The notes beneath the pieces were generated by a model. That model was given only the letters and a program-made list of their open reading frames with translations. It had not been told where the DNA came from and did not search any database. Positions 16,486 to 25,055 of a stretch of DNA of 46,016 nt are shown piece by piece. The DNA is from Chitinophagaceae bacterium (GTDB lineage: Bacteria > Bacteroidota > Bacteroidia > Chitinophagales > Chitinophagaceae), in assembly GCA_025449645.1 (NCBI GenBank), contig JANWIY010000015.1, forward strand, positions 70,615-116,630, given 5' to 3'. Every line of letters begins with the position of its first letter. Within the stretch, counting starts at the first letter, position 1. A program made the translations under genes and the position numbers.

Positions 16486-17271
16486 ATGCAAATCGCTGCC
16501 GGGAAAAAAATTTATTTTTTATCTGACTTCCATCTGGGATCTCCTGATCGTCTCACCAGCCTGCACCGGGAAAAAAAGATTATCCGGTTTCTAGAGTCCA
16601 TCCGTCACCAGGCCTCGGAGATTTTTATCGTAGGGGATCTCTTTGATTTCTGGTACGAATACAGGACGGTAGTTCCAAAAGGTTATGTACGCATACTGGG
16701 GAAATTAGCAGAACTGACGGATGGAGGCATACCCATTCAGTTTTTTGTAGGCAACCATGATATGTGGATGAATAATTACTTTGAAAAGGAATTGAATATT
16801 CCCGTTTATTACGAACCGAAAACATTTATCCGTAACGGGAAAAAATTCCTAATCGGACATGGAGACGGCCTGGGCCCAGGGGACGAGGGATATAAATTCC
16901 TGAAGAAAATTTTCCGCAATAAATATTGTCAATGGCTGTTTGGAATTTTACCCCCTGCGGCTGGTGTAGGACTGGCACATTATTTCAGCCGGAAAAGCAG
17001 GGTGGCAACAGGTCAAACCGATGTTCATTTTCTTGGAGAAAAAGGAGAGTGGCTGGTTGGCTACAGTAAAAATGTATTGGAAAAGGAGCATTTTGATTAT
17101 CTGATTTTTGGCCACCGCCACCTCCCCATCGATTTTAGCTTTCCCAATGGAAGCCGGTATATTAATCTCGGAGACTGGATCAGGTATTTCACTTTTGCAG
17201 TATTTGACGGAACGGACCTTAGCCTGCTTTCGGTTGATCCTGACCTCAACCACAAGATCATCCGGCAATGA
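16486..17271 (+). CDS. LpxH-like UDP-2,3-diacylglucosamine diphosphatase family phosphoesterase
   Basis: A 261-residue calcineurin-like metallophosphoesterase. Motifs in order are the metal ligands D14-F-H16 (FLSDFHLG), GDLFDFWYEY, GNHDMWM, GHGDGLGPGDEGY and GHRHLP. The order and the GDLFDFW signature match the LpxH family, which cleaves UDP-2,3-diacylglucosamine to lipid X in lipid A synthesis; assignment to this exact reaction is likely but not proven. Its stop overlaps the next start by the 4 bp ATGA. Confidence 0.85.
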   Translation: MQIAAGKKIYFLSDFHLGSPDRLTSLHREKKIIRFLESIRHQASEIFIVGDLFDFWYEYRTVVPKGYVRILGKLAELTDGGIPIQFFVGNHDMWMNNYFEKELNIPVYYEPKTFIRNGKKFLIGHGDGLGPGDEGYKFLKKIFRNKYCQWLFGILPPAAGVGLAHYFSRKSRVATGQTDVHFLGEKGEWLVGYSKNVLEKEHFDYLIFGHRHLPIDFSFPNGSRYINLGDWIRYFTFAVFDGTDLSLLSVDPDLNHKIIRQ

Positions 17272-18074
17272 AAAAAATAGTATGCTATATGCTCCTGAGC
17301 TCCGTGCTTTTTTCGGGAAACGCCCAAGTGGCGAGTCCCGATTCGAAGGCCGGTTTTATTCCAGGAAATTTTGTTGATTTCGAAGTGGATAATCTTGGAA
17401 ATTTTTATGTGCTTACCCCAGACAACCTCCTCAAGAAACTGAATACTGCGGGAGACTCGCTTGCAGTATACAACGATGTTCGCCGGTATGGCAAGATCTC
17501 CTATATGGATGTAACCAATCCCCTTAAGATACTTTTATTTTATCAGGAGTTTGGAACCATTGTTATGCTAGACAGGCTGTTGAGCAATATCAACAGCATT
17601 GATCTGCGAAAATTTAATTATTTCCAGATAAAGTGTATCGGACTTGCTTATGATAATAATGTATGGATTTACGATGAATTGGAAGGGATACTAAAAAAGA
17701 TTGGAGACGATGGCACCCTGATCAGTGAAACCACGGATATACGCCAGTTGACCGATTCCCTGCCCGACCCGGTATTGCTGACAGACCAGGGCGGGCTGGT
17801 TTATTTGTATGATTCACTGAAAGGCGCTTTTGTTTTCGATCATTACGGTGGATTTCAAAAGTTTATCCCCCTGGCAAACTGGGCGCATTTTTCAGTGATT
17901 GATAAAACCCTGCTGGGATGGGAAGACCATTACTTTATGAAATATCAGGAGAAGACCGGGGAAAAAGAAAGAATAGAAATACCCGCCTATTGCCTGCCTG
18001 CAATAAAAATAGTTATCCGCCCAGAAAATGTATATGTGTTGAAAACAGATGGGATTCACGTATATAAGAATTGA
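17268..18074 (+). CDS. Exported hypothetical protein, probable beta-propeller fragment-like fold
   Basis: A 268-residue protein with a signal peptide (MKKIVCYMLLSSVLFSGNAQ, cleavage near A19-Q20). The rest is a series of short strand-rich repeats of the type VDNLGNFYVLTPDNLLKKLN, GLAYDNNVWIYDELEGILKKI and LLTDQGGLVYLYDSLKGAFVFD, which resemble NHL/6-bladed propeller blades in spacing but not clearly in motif. It overlaps the lpxH-like gene by ATGA and is followed 6 bp later by mscS, so it is part of that operon. The function is unknown; periplasmic or outer-membrane location is likely. Confidence 0.75.
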   Translation: MKKIVCYMLLSSVLFSGNAQVASPDSKAGFIPGNFVDFEVDNLGNFYVLTPDNLLKKLNTAGDSLAVYNDVRRYGKISYMDVTNPLKILLFYQEFGTIVMLDRLLSNINSIDLRKFNYFQIKCIGLAYDNNVWIYDELEGILKKIGDDGTLISETTDIRQLTDSLPDPVLLTDQGGLVYLYDSLKGAFVFDHYGGFQKFIPLANWAHFSVIDKTLLGWEDHYFMKYQEKTGEKERIEIPAYCLPAIKIVIRPENVYVLKTDGIHVYKN

Positions 18075-18080
18075 TATTTT

Positions 18081-19169
18081 ATGAATGATTTCTGGAACCA
18101 GCTGATTTTGGATAATCCGGTTAAGAGCTACGCCTATGTGGTTATTGCCGTTATTGTAGGATTATTGTTTAAGCGGATCGCTTCCAGGTTTATCGCCGGA
18201 CAATTGTTCAGGGCCGCCAGTTCACTGGATACTTCCCTGGACAAGCAGTATTTTGTGAGATTGCTGCTTGCCCCTGTTGAGACTTTTCTCGTGGCATTTA
18301 TCGCCATTGTGGCCATTGAAAAGCTCCGCTTTCCCCGGGCGCTGGAATTTGAAATCTATGAGATCCCGTTCAGGGAAATCGTGCATGCGATCGCCAAGAC
18401 CATTCTCATCATCATGTTTTTCTGGCTGCTGCTTCGCATCATTGATTTCGTGGCTTTGCTTCTTAAGCGAAAATCGCGCGAAGCAGGCGACCTCAAGGAT
18501 CACCAGCTTGTGGTCTTCTTCCGGGATTTTTTGAAAGTTATCCTGGTCATTATCGGGATCCTGTTGATATTCAGTATCGCATTTGGTTTTGAAGTGAGCA
18601 AGCTGTGGACGGGGCTGGGGATTGCGGGTGCCGCACTTGCCCTGGCCACGAAAGAGAGCATTGAGAATCTCATAGCGTCTTTTATTATTTTCTTCGATAA
18701 GCCGTTCCAGGCTGGCGATATTCTGAAGGTGAATGATATTAGCGGCACGGTGGAAAAGATTGGCCTGCGGAGCACCCGCATCAGGACCGAACAGAAGACC
18801 TATGTTACAGTCCCCAATAAACAAATGGTGGATAGCATCGTAGACAATCAGAGCCTGCGGACCAAGAGGAAGGCGGAGATCCGGCTCAAACTGGATTCCT
18901 CAACACCCCCGGCGGCAATTATGAAAATGCTCGAAGAAACCAGGCGTTTGTTGAGCAAAACATACATAGAAAGTCCAACAGTTTTTCTGAACGACATCTC
19001 CGGCGCGGCCTTTCTGCTGAATATAGATTATTTCACTCCGCCCATTTCAATAACCGATTTCAATGAGATTAAGGAAAAGGTAAACCTTGAAATCTTAAAA
19101 TTGCTCGAAACCCTGAATTTGCCATTGTCCGGGGCAAGTACGAGGGTGGAGATTGTGAATAATATGTAA
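18081..19169 (+). CDS. MscS-family mechanosensitive ion channel
   Basis: A 362-residue membrane protein with about four to five transmembrane helices (approximate residues 14-32, 58-78, 100-125, 148-168, 172-190). The pore-lining TM3 pattern is LGIAGAALALATKESIENLIA, followed by the MscS beta domain (FQAGDILKVNDISGTVEKIGLRSTRIRT and VPNKQMVDSIVDN) and a C-terminal alpha/beta domain. Such channels release solutes on hypo-osmotic shock. The gene ends the + strand run that starts with rsfS. Its stop is followed within 3 bp by a long inverted repeat shared with the convergent MerR gene. Confidence 0.93.
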   Translation: MNDFWNQLILDNPVKSYAYVVIAVIVGLLFKRIASRFIAGQLFRAASSLDTSLDKQYFVRLLLAPVETFLVAFIAIVAIEKLRFPRALEFEIYEIPFREIVHAIAKTILIIMFFWLLLRIIDFVALLLKRKSREAGDLKDHQLVVFFRDFLKVILVIIGILLIFSIAFGFEVSKLWTGLGIAGAALALATKESIENLIASFIIFFDKPFQAGDILKVNDISGTVEKIGLRSTRIRTEQKTYVTVPNKQMVDSIVDNQSLRTKRKAEIRLKLDSSTPPAAIMKMLEETRRLLSKTYIESPTVFLNDISGAAFLLNIDYFTPPISITDFNEIKEKVNLEILKLLETLNLPLSGASTRVEIVNNM

Positions 19170-19171
19170 AT

Positions 19172-19298
19172 GTGTAAATGTGGAAATGCATTAATGTGGT
19201 AATGTGCAAATGAGCGATGTGAAGCCCCAAATTCATTTAAGCTAACCCAAGTTTGATCACTACCACATTTTCACATGAGTGCATTTCCACATTTACAC
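19172..19298. repeat. Junction repeat B: octamer units in a long inverted repeat between mscS and merR
   Basis: GTGTAAATGTGGAAATGCA (19172-19190) is perfectly inverted at 19280-19298, and pairing continues inward with about 12 of 16 matches, giving arms of about 35 bp. The left arm reads as 8-bp units of the form TGnnAATG (TGTAAATG, TGGAAATG, CATTAATG, TGGTAATG, TGCAAATG). It fills most of the gap between two convergent stop codons, so it can act as a bidirectional terminator. Confidence 0.75.
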
Positions 19299-19299
19299 C

Positions 19300-19896
19300 T
19301 TATCTCAGCATCGCCTTAATCTCAAGCAAAAAACCCTTTACCTGCTCGAGCTTCTTGATGGATTCGAATTTCTCTTCCGCCTTTTTGTTCTTTTTTAGAA
19401 AATCCTTTGCGCCTTCAATAGTGTACTTGCGCTGGCGGAGCAGATGGTAGATAAGATGAAGGTTTTTTATGTCCACCGGCCTGAAATACCGGTCCCCTTT
19501 TTTATTTTTTTTAGGTTGAAGTATACTGAACTCTGTTTCCCAGAAACGCAGGAGGGACTGATTTACCCTGAACATTCCTGAAACTTCTCCCATAGTATAA
19601 TACTGTTTGCTGAAAAGCAGTTCATCGTCGGGGATCTGGATCAGATCGGCTTCTTCAGAGATCTGCCGTATGGACTTCCTGCCCCTGCCTGATTTGGGTT
19701 TCAGATATGGTTCAGACGACTTTTCGCTGGAAACCGGCGATCCGGCAACCGCCCCAGGCTCCTGATCTGCAGAGCTCTTTAATTTCTTTATCCTGACGCC
19801 GATATTTACCGGCTGATCCTCCTTATCAGAAGACAGGTCCTGACGAATGGGTGTCTCTTCAACGAAGTTCATTGCGATTTGGGAGAAGTTATCCAT
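19300..19896 (-). CDS. MerR-family transcriptional regulator with a long N-terminal extension
   Basis: A 198-residue protein in which the MerR helix-turn-helix is C-terminal (about 98-170: YYTMGEVSGMFRVNQSLLRFWETEF and KKGDRYFRPVDIKNLHLIYHLL), followed by a basic helix ending in KAMLR. The first 95 residues are low-complexity, rich in Ser, Glu and Lys, with no recognised domain and no effector-binding cysteines. I recall similar MerR proteins in Bacteroidota but not a proven function. The promoter TTG-N18-TATTTTTG lies only 8 bp upstream of the ATG, so the leader is very short. Confidence 0.85.
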   Translation of the reverse strand: MDNFSQIAMNFVEETPIRQDLSSDKEDQPVNIGVRIKKLKSSADQEPGAVAGSPVSSEKSSEPYLKPKSGRGRKSIRQISEEADLIQIPDDELLFSKQYYTMGEVSGMFRVNQSLLRFWETEFSILQPKKNKKGDRYFRPVDIKNLHLIYHLLRQRKYTIEGAKDFLKKNKKAEEKFESIKKLEQVKGFLLEIKAMLR

Positions 19897-19904
19897 GCCT
19901 GCAC

Positions 19905-19933
19905 CAAAAATAACAAAAACTATTCCGAAACAA
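19905..19933 (-). promoter_or_regulatory. Promoter of the merR gene
   Basis: Minus-strand TTG (19931-19933), an 18-bp spacer, then TATTTTTG (19905-19912), an exact -7 box. The ATG begins 8 bp further on, at 19896, giving a predicted leader of only about 4 nt. Confidence 0.6.
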
Positions 19934-19953
19934 TCTAAAGTTCTATGAAAAAT

Positions 19954-20925
19954 CTAATCAAAGCTCTGATTACTGGCGGAGGCTAGTTTGAGCAGCCTGT
20001 CGTATTGCTCAGGGGTGATATCATTATAAAAATAATAGACAGGATCAACGGGTTCTCCGTTCCGATGAACTTCGTAATGGCAGTGGGGGCCTGTGCTCTT
20101 ACCGGTACTACCGACCCACCCGATTACTTCCCCGCGCTTTACCTTTTGACCTGGATGAACTTTTATGCGGAACATATGTCCGAATAAAGTGGAGTATCCG
20201 TATCCGTTATGAATCACGACATTATTGCCATATCCGTTCCCGGTGTTGCCGGCCGTTTCCACCGTTCCATTGGCCGTAGCGTAAATAGGTGTTCCCATCG
20301 GAGCAGCAAAATCGAGCCCCGCGTGAAATTTAGTAGTTTTGTATACCGGATCCACTCTGTATCCGAAACCGGAAGCGATCCGCTTCAGGTCCTTATTGCT
20401 TACAGGTTGTATTGCCGGTGTGCAGGCAAGCAACTGCTCTTTATCCTTAATGAAACCGTTAATGTCGTTATATGATTTTGACTGGGCATTGATCCTAGAC
20501 TCCAGATTATTTAACGCATTCCCGATGGAACTGGCCAAATTTTCCTGGTCCATTCCCTGAACCAGTTGAATTTCCTGTTCCTTGGCGAGGTTTTTTGCCC
20601 TTGCACTGTCGGGAATGGGATTGGCCTCAAAAATAGCCCGGTACACTTCGTTGTCCCGCTTTTCAAGACCTCCGATCTGGTCCTGCATTTTTTTTACCTG
20701 CGCATTCAGTACATAATAATTATCCTTCAATGCTTCGTTCGTCTGCATTAGTCTCTTCTCATTGGCGGAGGGGAAATAACGATAAGCCAGGGTCAGCAGG
20801 ATCAGGGCGGTAACAATAGAAGCGGACAAAAAACCAAGGACGCGCAACAAAGTCACGCGGAGCGGAGTCTCTAGTTTTTCATACCGGAGGGTATTGGTAT
20901 TATAATAATATTTGATCTTTTTCAT
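19954..20925 (-). CDS. Membrane-anchored M23 metallopeptidase
   Basis: A 323-residue protein from the ATG at 20925; the frame is open for another 36 codons upstream but the MKKIKYYYN start is typical of the family. It has one transmembrane helix (about 27-48), a coiled coil (about 55-95) and a C-terminal M23 domain (about 205-305) with the ligands in KFHAGLDFAAP and the HCHYEVH motif. A coiled coil plus M23 resembles both cell-wall hydrolases and the NlpD/EnvC amidase activators; here the zinc ligands are present, so it may be catalytic. It is divergent from alaS, an arrangement I recall from other Bacteroidota. Confidence 0.9.
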   Translation of the reverse strand: MKKIKYYYNTNTLRYEKLETPLRVTLLRVLGFLSASIVTALILLTLAYRYFPSANEKRLMQTNEALKDNYYVLNAQVKKMQDQIGGLEKRDNEVYRAIFEANPIPDSARAKNLAKEQEIQLVQGMDQENLASSIGNALNNLESRINAQSKSYNDINGFIKDKEQLLACTPAIQPVSNKDLKRIASGFGYRVDPVYKTTKFHAGLDFAAPMGTPIYATANGTVETAGNTGNGYGNNVVIHNGYGYSTLFGHMFRIKVHPGQKVKRGEVIGWVGSTGKSTGPHCHYEVHRNGEPVDPVYYFYNDITPEQYDRLLKLASASNQSFD

Positions 20926-20969
20926 GCAGTCCCTTAGTACACACAGTCGGTTTACGAAGATGATTGCTG

Positions 20970-20977
20970 TACCTTTG
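20970..20977 (+). promoter_or_regulatory. -7 box of alaS
   Basis: TACCTTTG is an exact TAnnTTTG box; predicted start near 20981 and a leader of about 74 nt to the ATG at 21055. It lies in the divergent spacer with the M23 gene. Confidence 0.55.
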
Positions 20978-21054
20978 CAGCGCCTGATTAATAACGCAAT
21001 TGTACAAATTATTATCCTTTTATATACCTCCAATCAAAGATAGTCTGTTAAAAT

Positions 21055-23700
21055 ATGATCGGAAGCGCTGAGATACGGGATAAATTCATGGAATTTTTCA
21101 GGTCGAAAGGCCATGTTATTCTGCCTTCCGCCCCCATTGTCGTGCAGCATGATCCAACCCTTCTCTTTACCAATGCAGGCATGAATCAGTTCAAGGATTT
21201 TTTTCTGGGCAATAAAATTTCTGCTCACCCCAGGGTAGCTGATACCCAGAAATGCCTTCGGGTAAGCGGGAAGCACAATGACCTTGAAGAGGTTGGCGTG
21301 GATACCTCTCATCATACCATGTTTGAAATGCTGGGAAACTGGAGCTTCGGAGATTATTTTAAGAAAGAAGCAGTGGAGTGGAGCTGGGAGTTGCTTACAA
21401 AAATATACGGGATACCCGTTGACCGTATTTTTATCACCGTCTTTGAAGGAGATGCTTCAGAAAATCTGACCGCAGACAAAGAGACAAGATCGGAATGGAA
21501 GAAGTGGGTGCATGAAGACCGGATTCTTTCAGGCAGTAAAAAAGATAATTTCTGGGAGATGGGCGAAACGGGCCCCTGTGGCCCATGCACGGAAATTCAC
21601 GTGGACTGCCGTACGGACGAGGAGAGAAAAGAGCAGGATGGGAAAGAATTGGTGAACAGGGACCATCCGCAGGTAATTGAAATATGGAATAATGTTTTCA
21701 TACAATATAATAGAACAAGGTCGGGAGAGTTGGTACCGTTGCCTTTAAGGCATGTGGACACCGGCATGGGCTTTGAACGACTCGTTCGCGTCCTGCAAAA
21801 AAAACATAGTAATTATGATACCGATATTTTTACGGGTACTATCGCGGCAATTGCATCCATCACCGGCAAACCTTATCCTGAAAACGAAAGGTCAGAGATT
21901 GCTTTCCGGGTGATCGCTGATCATATCCGTGCCGTTTGTTTTACAATTGCTGATGGTCAGCTTCCTTCCAACACGGGCGCTGGCTATGTGATCAGGAGAA
22001 TATTGAGGAGGGCCGTTCGCTATTATTATTCTTATCTTGATTATCAGGAACCGTTGTTATACCAACTGGTAAAACTTCTCGGGATCCAGTTTGAATTTGT
22101 ATTTCCGGAACTGCTTAAGCAAGAGGCCTTCATTGCCCGTGTGATCCACGAAGAAGAAGAGGCATTTTTGAGAACCCTGGATAAAGGCCTGAAAATATTC
22201 AATGAATATATTGAAGGCAGCCCCATGGGCAACGTAAATTCCATCCAGGACACAGAGAAAAAAATCTCCGGGTCATTTGCATTCAAGCTTAACGATACTT
22301 ATGGTTTTCCAATCGACCTCACATCTCTGATGGCAAGAGAGATCGGCTGGAAAGTGGACACAAAAGATTTTGAAAAGGAACTTCAGCAACAGAAGGAGCG
22401 TTCGCGCTCGGCGACCCTGGTGGATACGGGGGATTGGGTCATGATCCACGAAAATGGGAATGGCCTTTTTGAGGGATACACGCATTTGGAAACGGACACC
22501 CTCGTCAGCCGATGGCGTAAGGTGAAAATCAAAGGCAAAGAGGCTTACCAGCTCGTGCTAGCCAAAACTCCGTTTTATGCGGAAAGCGGTGGTCAGGTTG
22601 GAGATACGGGAAGTTTAAAATTTGGAAATGAAATTGTAGAGGTCATTGACACAAAAAAAGAAAATGGGCTCATTCTCCATTTCACAGAAAAATTACCCTT
22701 CTCGGTCGATGGACCTGTTCATGCATCAGTAGATGTAAAGAAGAGAAAGAACACGGAGATCCATCACACCGCAACTCACCTGCTTCATGCAGCATTGAGG
22801 AAAATCCTTGGAAACCATGTTACACAAAAAGGATCTTTGGTAGCTGCAGATCATCTCCGGTTTGATTTCTCTCATTTTTCAAAATTGACTGATGGCGAAC
22901 TCTCGTCAATTGAGCAAATCATAAATGAGAGAATACGGGAAAATATTCCTGTTATTATCCGGGAAATGCCAAGGGAAGAAGCTTTGAAAACAGGTGCCAT
23001 GGCGCTTTTTGGAGAAAAATACGGAGACCTGGTCAGGGTGGTTATCATTGATCCGTCTTATTCCATAGAATTATGCGGAGGCACCCATGTTGCCCGGACG
23101 GGCGAATTGGGGTTTTTTAAGATTGAATCCGAATCAGCAGTAGCGGCAGGTGTGCGCCGGATCGAAGCCCTGGCAGGTATTGCAGCAGAACGCTACGTGG
23201 ATGACCAGCTATCCATTTTACGTTCTGTCAAAGAACAATTAAAAAATCCCAGGGACCTGGGCAAAAGCATTCGGGAACTTTCTTCCGAAAATATCATTAT
23301 CCGGCAACGCCTGGAATCTTTGGAAACTTCCCGGCTTCTGGAAATAAAAAAAGAACTTTCCAGCCAGGCCGTCTACTATAAAAGCGCCCGCTTTATTGGT
23401 TCAGTGCTGGATGCTGTTTCGCCTGACGGACTCAAAAAACTCGCCCAGGATCTGTGCCAGGAAATGCCCGATCTTCTGCTTGTCCTTGCTTCTGTTTATG
23501 AAGGAAAGGCTTTCGTCGCTGTCGCTCTCGGGGAATCCTTACTGATTTCCAATAACCTGGATGCTTCCAAAATAATTAAAGAACAGGTGGCTCCTCTCAT
23601 CTCCGGCGGCGGAGGCGGACATAAATCCCTTGCCACAGCCGGCGGACAAGATTCCAGCAGGTTTCCGGATATCGTAAAACAAGTCAAAAACTCTCTTTAA
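21055..23700 (+). CDS. alaS: Alanine--tRNA ligase
   Basis: Cytosolic class II aminoacyl-tRNA synthetase, 881 residues, full length. The catalytic core (about 1-250) has RSKGHVILPSAPIVVQHDPTLLFTNAGMNQFKD and the ETGPCGPCTEIH loop. The editing domain has the zinc ligands H571-T-A-T-H575 and C674-G-G-T-H678. The C-terminal DHHA1 domain ends with the glycine-rich GGGGGHKSLATAGG. Nothing unusual was seen in the sequence. It is followed by a 127-bp gap with the control region of the PDZ gene. Confidence 0.98.
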   Translation: MIGSAEIRDKFMEFFRSKGHVILPSAPIVVQHDPTLLFTNAGMNQFKDFFLGNKISAHPRVADTQKCLRVSGKHNDLEEVGVDTSHHTMFEMLGNWSFGDYFKKEAVEWSWELLTKIYGIPVDRIFITVFEGDASENLTADKETRSEWKKWVHEDRILSGSKKDNFWEMGETGPCGPCTEIHVDCRTDEERKEQDGKELVNRDHPQVIEIWNNVFIQYNRTRSGELVPLPLRHVDTGMGFERLVRVLQKKHSNYDTDIFTGTIAAIASITGKPYPENERSEIAFRVIADHIRAVCFTIADGQLPSNTGAGYVIRRILRRAVRYYYSYLDYQEPLLYQLVKLLGIQFEFVFPELLKQEAFIARVIHEEEEAFLRTLDKGLKIFNEYIEGSPMGNVNSIQDTEKKISGSFAFKLNDTYGFPIDLTSLMAREIGWKVDTKDFEKELQQQKERSRSATLVDTGDWVMIHENGNGLFEGYTHLETDTLVSRWRKVKIKGKEAYQLVLAKTPFYAESGGQVGDTGSLKFGNEIVEVIDTKKENGLILHFTEKLPFSVDGPVHASVDVKKRKNTEIHHTATHLLHAALRKILGNHVTQKGSLVAADHLRFDFSHFSKLTDGELSSIEQIINERIRENIPVIIREMPREEALKTGAMALFGEKYGDLVRVVIIDPSYSIELCGGTHVARTGELGFFKIESESAVAAGVRRIEALAGIAAERYVDDQLSILRSVKEQLKNPRDLGKSIRELSSENIIIRQRLESLETSRLLEIKKELSSQAVYYKSARFIGSVLDAVSPDGLKKLAQDLCQEMPDLLLVLASVYEGKAFVAVALGESLLISNNLDASKIIKEQVAPLISGGGGGHKSLATAGGQDSSRFPDIVKQVKNSL

Positions 23701-23762
23701 TAGGGACCAGCCAGAAAATTAATAATCTGTTAAATCCAGATAAGATATAACAGTGCGAATAT

Positions 23763-23802
23763 TTTCGTATTTCAGAATATTCCCTATATTTGAAATACGA
23801 AA
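23763..23802. promoter_or_regulatory. 12-bp inverted repeat bracketing the promoter of the PDZ gene
   Basis: TTTCGTATTTCA (23763-23774) and TGAAATACGAAA (23791-23802) are exact inverted copies separated by 16 bp. A -7 box TATATTTG (23785-23792) has its last two bases inside the right arm, and the near -33 element TTTT (23762-23765) overlaps the left arm with a 19-bp spacer. The geometry suits a repressor that covers both promoter elements, or regulation by an alternative factor. The binding protein is unknown. Confidence 0.6.
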
Positions 23803-23833
23803 TTTAACGTAGTTTAATTTAAAACCATTGACG

Positions 23834-24910
23834 ATGAAACAATTTATGTATAAAATAGCGGGCATTTCAGCTATTTGTTTAGCGTTTGCCTTCAAGGGCA
23901 TTGGCCAGGACAGTGGAGATAGGTCACCTGCACCACCAGCACCGCCGGAAGTTCCCACCCCCGGGTCAGGAATAGATTCCGGCGGAAATCAGTCTGAGAT
24001 TATTATTCGGCAGAAAGGCGATAAAGACAGTAAAGTGACCGTCGAAATCCGCAATGGTAAATTTTTTATCAATGGTCAGCCACTTGATAAGTTTGAGGAT
24101 GCGAATATTGAAATAGAAAAAAAAGAAGTGGATGAGGATGGACCCGTGCTCAGCATAGTGACTTCCCCCTTTCGCGGGAACGAGTGGCAGGATAGAGTTC
24201 TAAGGGATAATGACAGAGATAATTTAAAGCTGGATATGCTGCAGAACGGAATGAAGACTTACAAACATAAACCGAACGGTGCATTCCTTGGTGTTTCATC
24301 CCGCAAAGCGGAAACAGGGGGAGCTACAGTTCTGGAAGTAACAAAGGGTAGTCCTGCTGAAAAAGCCGGCCTGAAAAAAGGAGATGTCATTAATAAAGTC
24401 AATGAAGATAAAATAGAAAGTCCTGATAATCTCTATGAAACCGTACATCAGTTTAAACCAGGAGAAAAAATCAAAATAACTTTTAAAAGAGAGGGGAAGG
24501 AACAGACCACTTCTGCTGTTCTGGATAAATCAAAAATGGAGCCCGAAACATTTAATTATAATTACCGGTACAATTTACCGGATTGGGAAAACCTGCCTTA
24601 TGGACCGGATATTGTAACTCCATGGTCCATGCCGCCGAAGATCGGCATTAAGGCACAGGATCCGGAAGAAGGAAAAGGAGTGAACGTGTTGGAGGTAGTA
24701 GAAGGGTCATCAGCAGAAAAGGCCGGCCTGAAAAAGGGAGATGTGATCACCAGCATCGATGGTAATGAAGTTAACAGTGCAAATGAATTGGTGGACCAGA
24801 TCCGGGAAGCCAGGGGTAAACAATCGGTGAAAGTGAAAATTCTCCGCAATGGGAAACAGCAGGATTTGGAAATAAAAATACCCCGGAAACTAAAAACAGC
24901 GGAACTCTGA
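23834..24910 (+). CDS. Exported protein with two PDZ domains and no protease domain
   Basis: A 358-residue protein from the ATG at 23834 (an in-frame TTG two codons earlier is less likely). It has a signal peptide (about 1-25, ending in KGIGQ), a Pro-rich linker (about 33-50), a region of about 95 residues without a known fold, and two PDZ domains at about 149-225 and 269-352. Both contain the same segment SxAEKAGLKKGDVI, so they look like a duplication. There is no trypsin-like Ser/His/Asp domain as in DegP, which suggests a periplasmic adaptor or a regulator of envelope proteolysis. The promoter is bracketed by a 12-bp inverted repeat, so expression is probably controlled. Confidence 0.85.
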   Translation: MKQFMYKIAGISAICLAFAFKGIGQDSGDRSPAPPAPPEVPTPGSGIDSGGNQSEIIIRQKGDKDSKVTVEIRNGKFFINGQPLDKFEDANIEIEKKEVDEDGPVLSIVTSPFRGNEWQDRVLRDNDRDNLKLDMLQNGMKTYKHKPNGAFLGVSSRKAETGGATVLEVTKGSPAEKAGLKKGDVINKVNEDKIESPDNLYETVHQFKPGEKIKITFKREGKEQTTSAVLDKSKMEPETFNYNYRYNLPDWENLPYGPDIVTPWSMPPKIGIKAQDPEEGKGVNVLEVVEGSSAEKAGLKKGDVITSIDGNEVNSANELVDQIREARGKQSVKVKILRNGKQQDLEIKIPRKLKTAEL

Positions 24911-24955
24911 TCCCGGGCTGGTAAGGATTTTCTCTTTATTCCTGTAAAGGATTTT

Positions 24956-24979
24956 GAGGAAAAATTCCTCTCTTTTTTT
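24956..24979 (+). terminator. Terminator of the PDZ gene
   Basis: Stem GAGGAA (24956-24961) / TTCCTC (24965-24970) with an AAA loop and then TC plus seven T to 24979. It lies 46 bp after the PDZ stop. Confidence 0.75.
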
Positions 24980-24986
24980 ACCTTCG
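24979..24986 (+). promoter_or_regulatory. Probable -7 box upstream of gatB
   Basis: TACCTTCG is one mismatch from TAnnTTTG, with a TTG 22 bp upstream. It starts in the last T of the PDZ terminator. Transcription from here would begin near 24990 and run straight into the hairpin at 25009-25055. Confidence 0.4.
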
Positions 24987-25008
24987 TGCCAGGAATCAAC
25001 TGGTTCAA

Positions 25009-25055
25009 GCAAAGCGCAAAGAACAAGACAACGATCTTTGCGCTTTTGCTTTTTT
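25009..25055 (+). terminator. Strong hairpin with T tract in the gatB leader (attenuator or second terminator)
   Basis: GCAAAGCGCAAAGA (25009-25022) pairs with TCTTTGCGCTTTTGC (25035-25049) with one bulged base, loop of 12 nt, followed by six T (25050-25055). It sits 25 bp before the gatB ATG, downstream of a promoter-like box, so it may act as a transcriptional attenuator or end a small RNA of about 65 nt. Confidence 0.65.

Noticed and set aside
19172-19298. Inverted repeat considered as terminal repeats of a small mobile element
   Set aside because: The 89-bp interior has no gene and no target-site duplication was seen; position exactly between two stop codons fits a terminator better.
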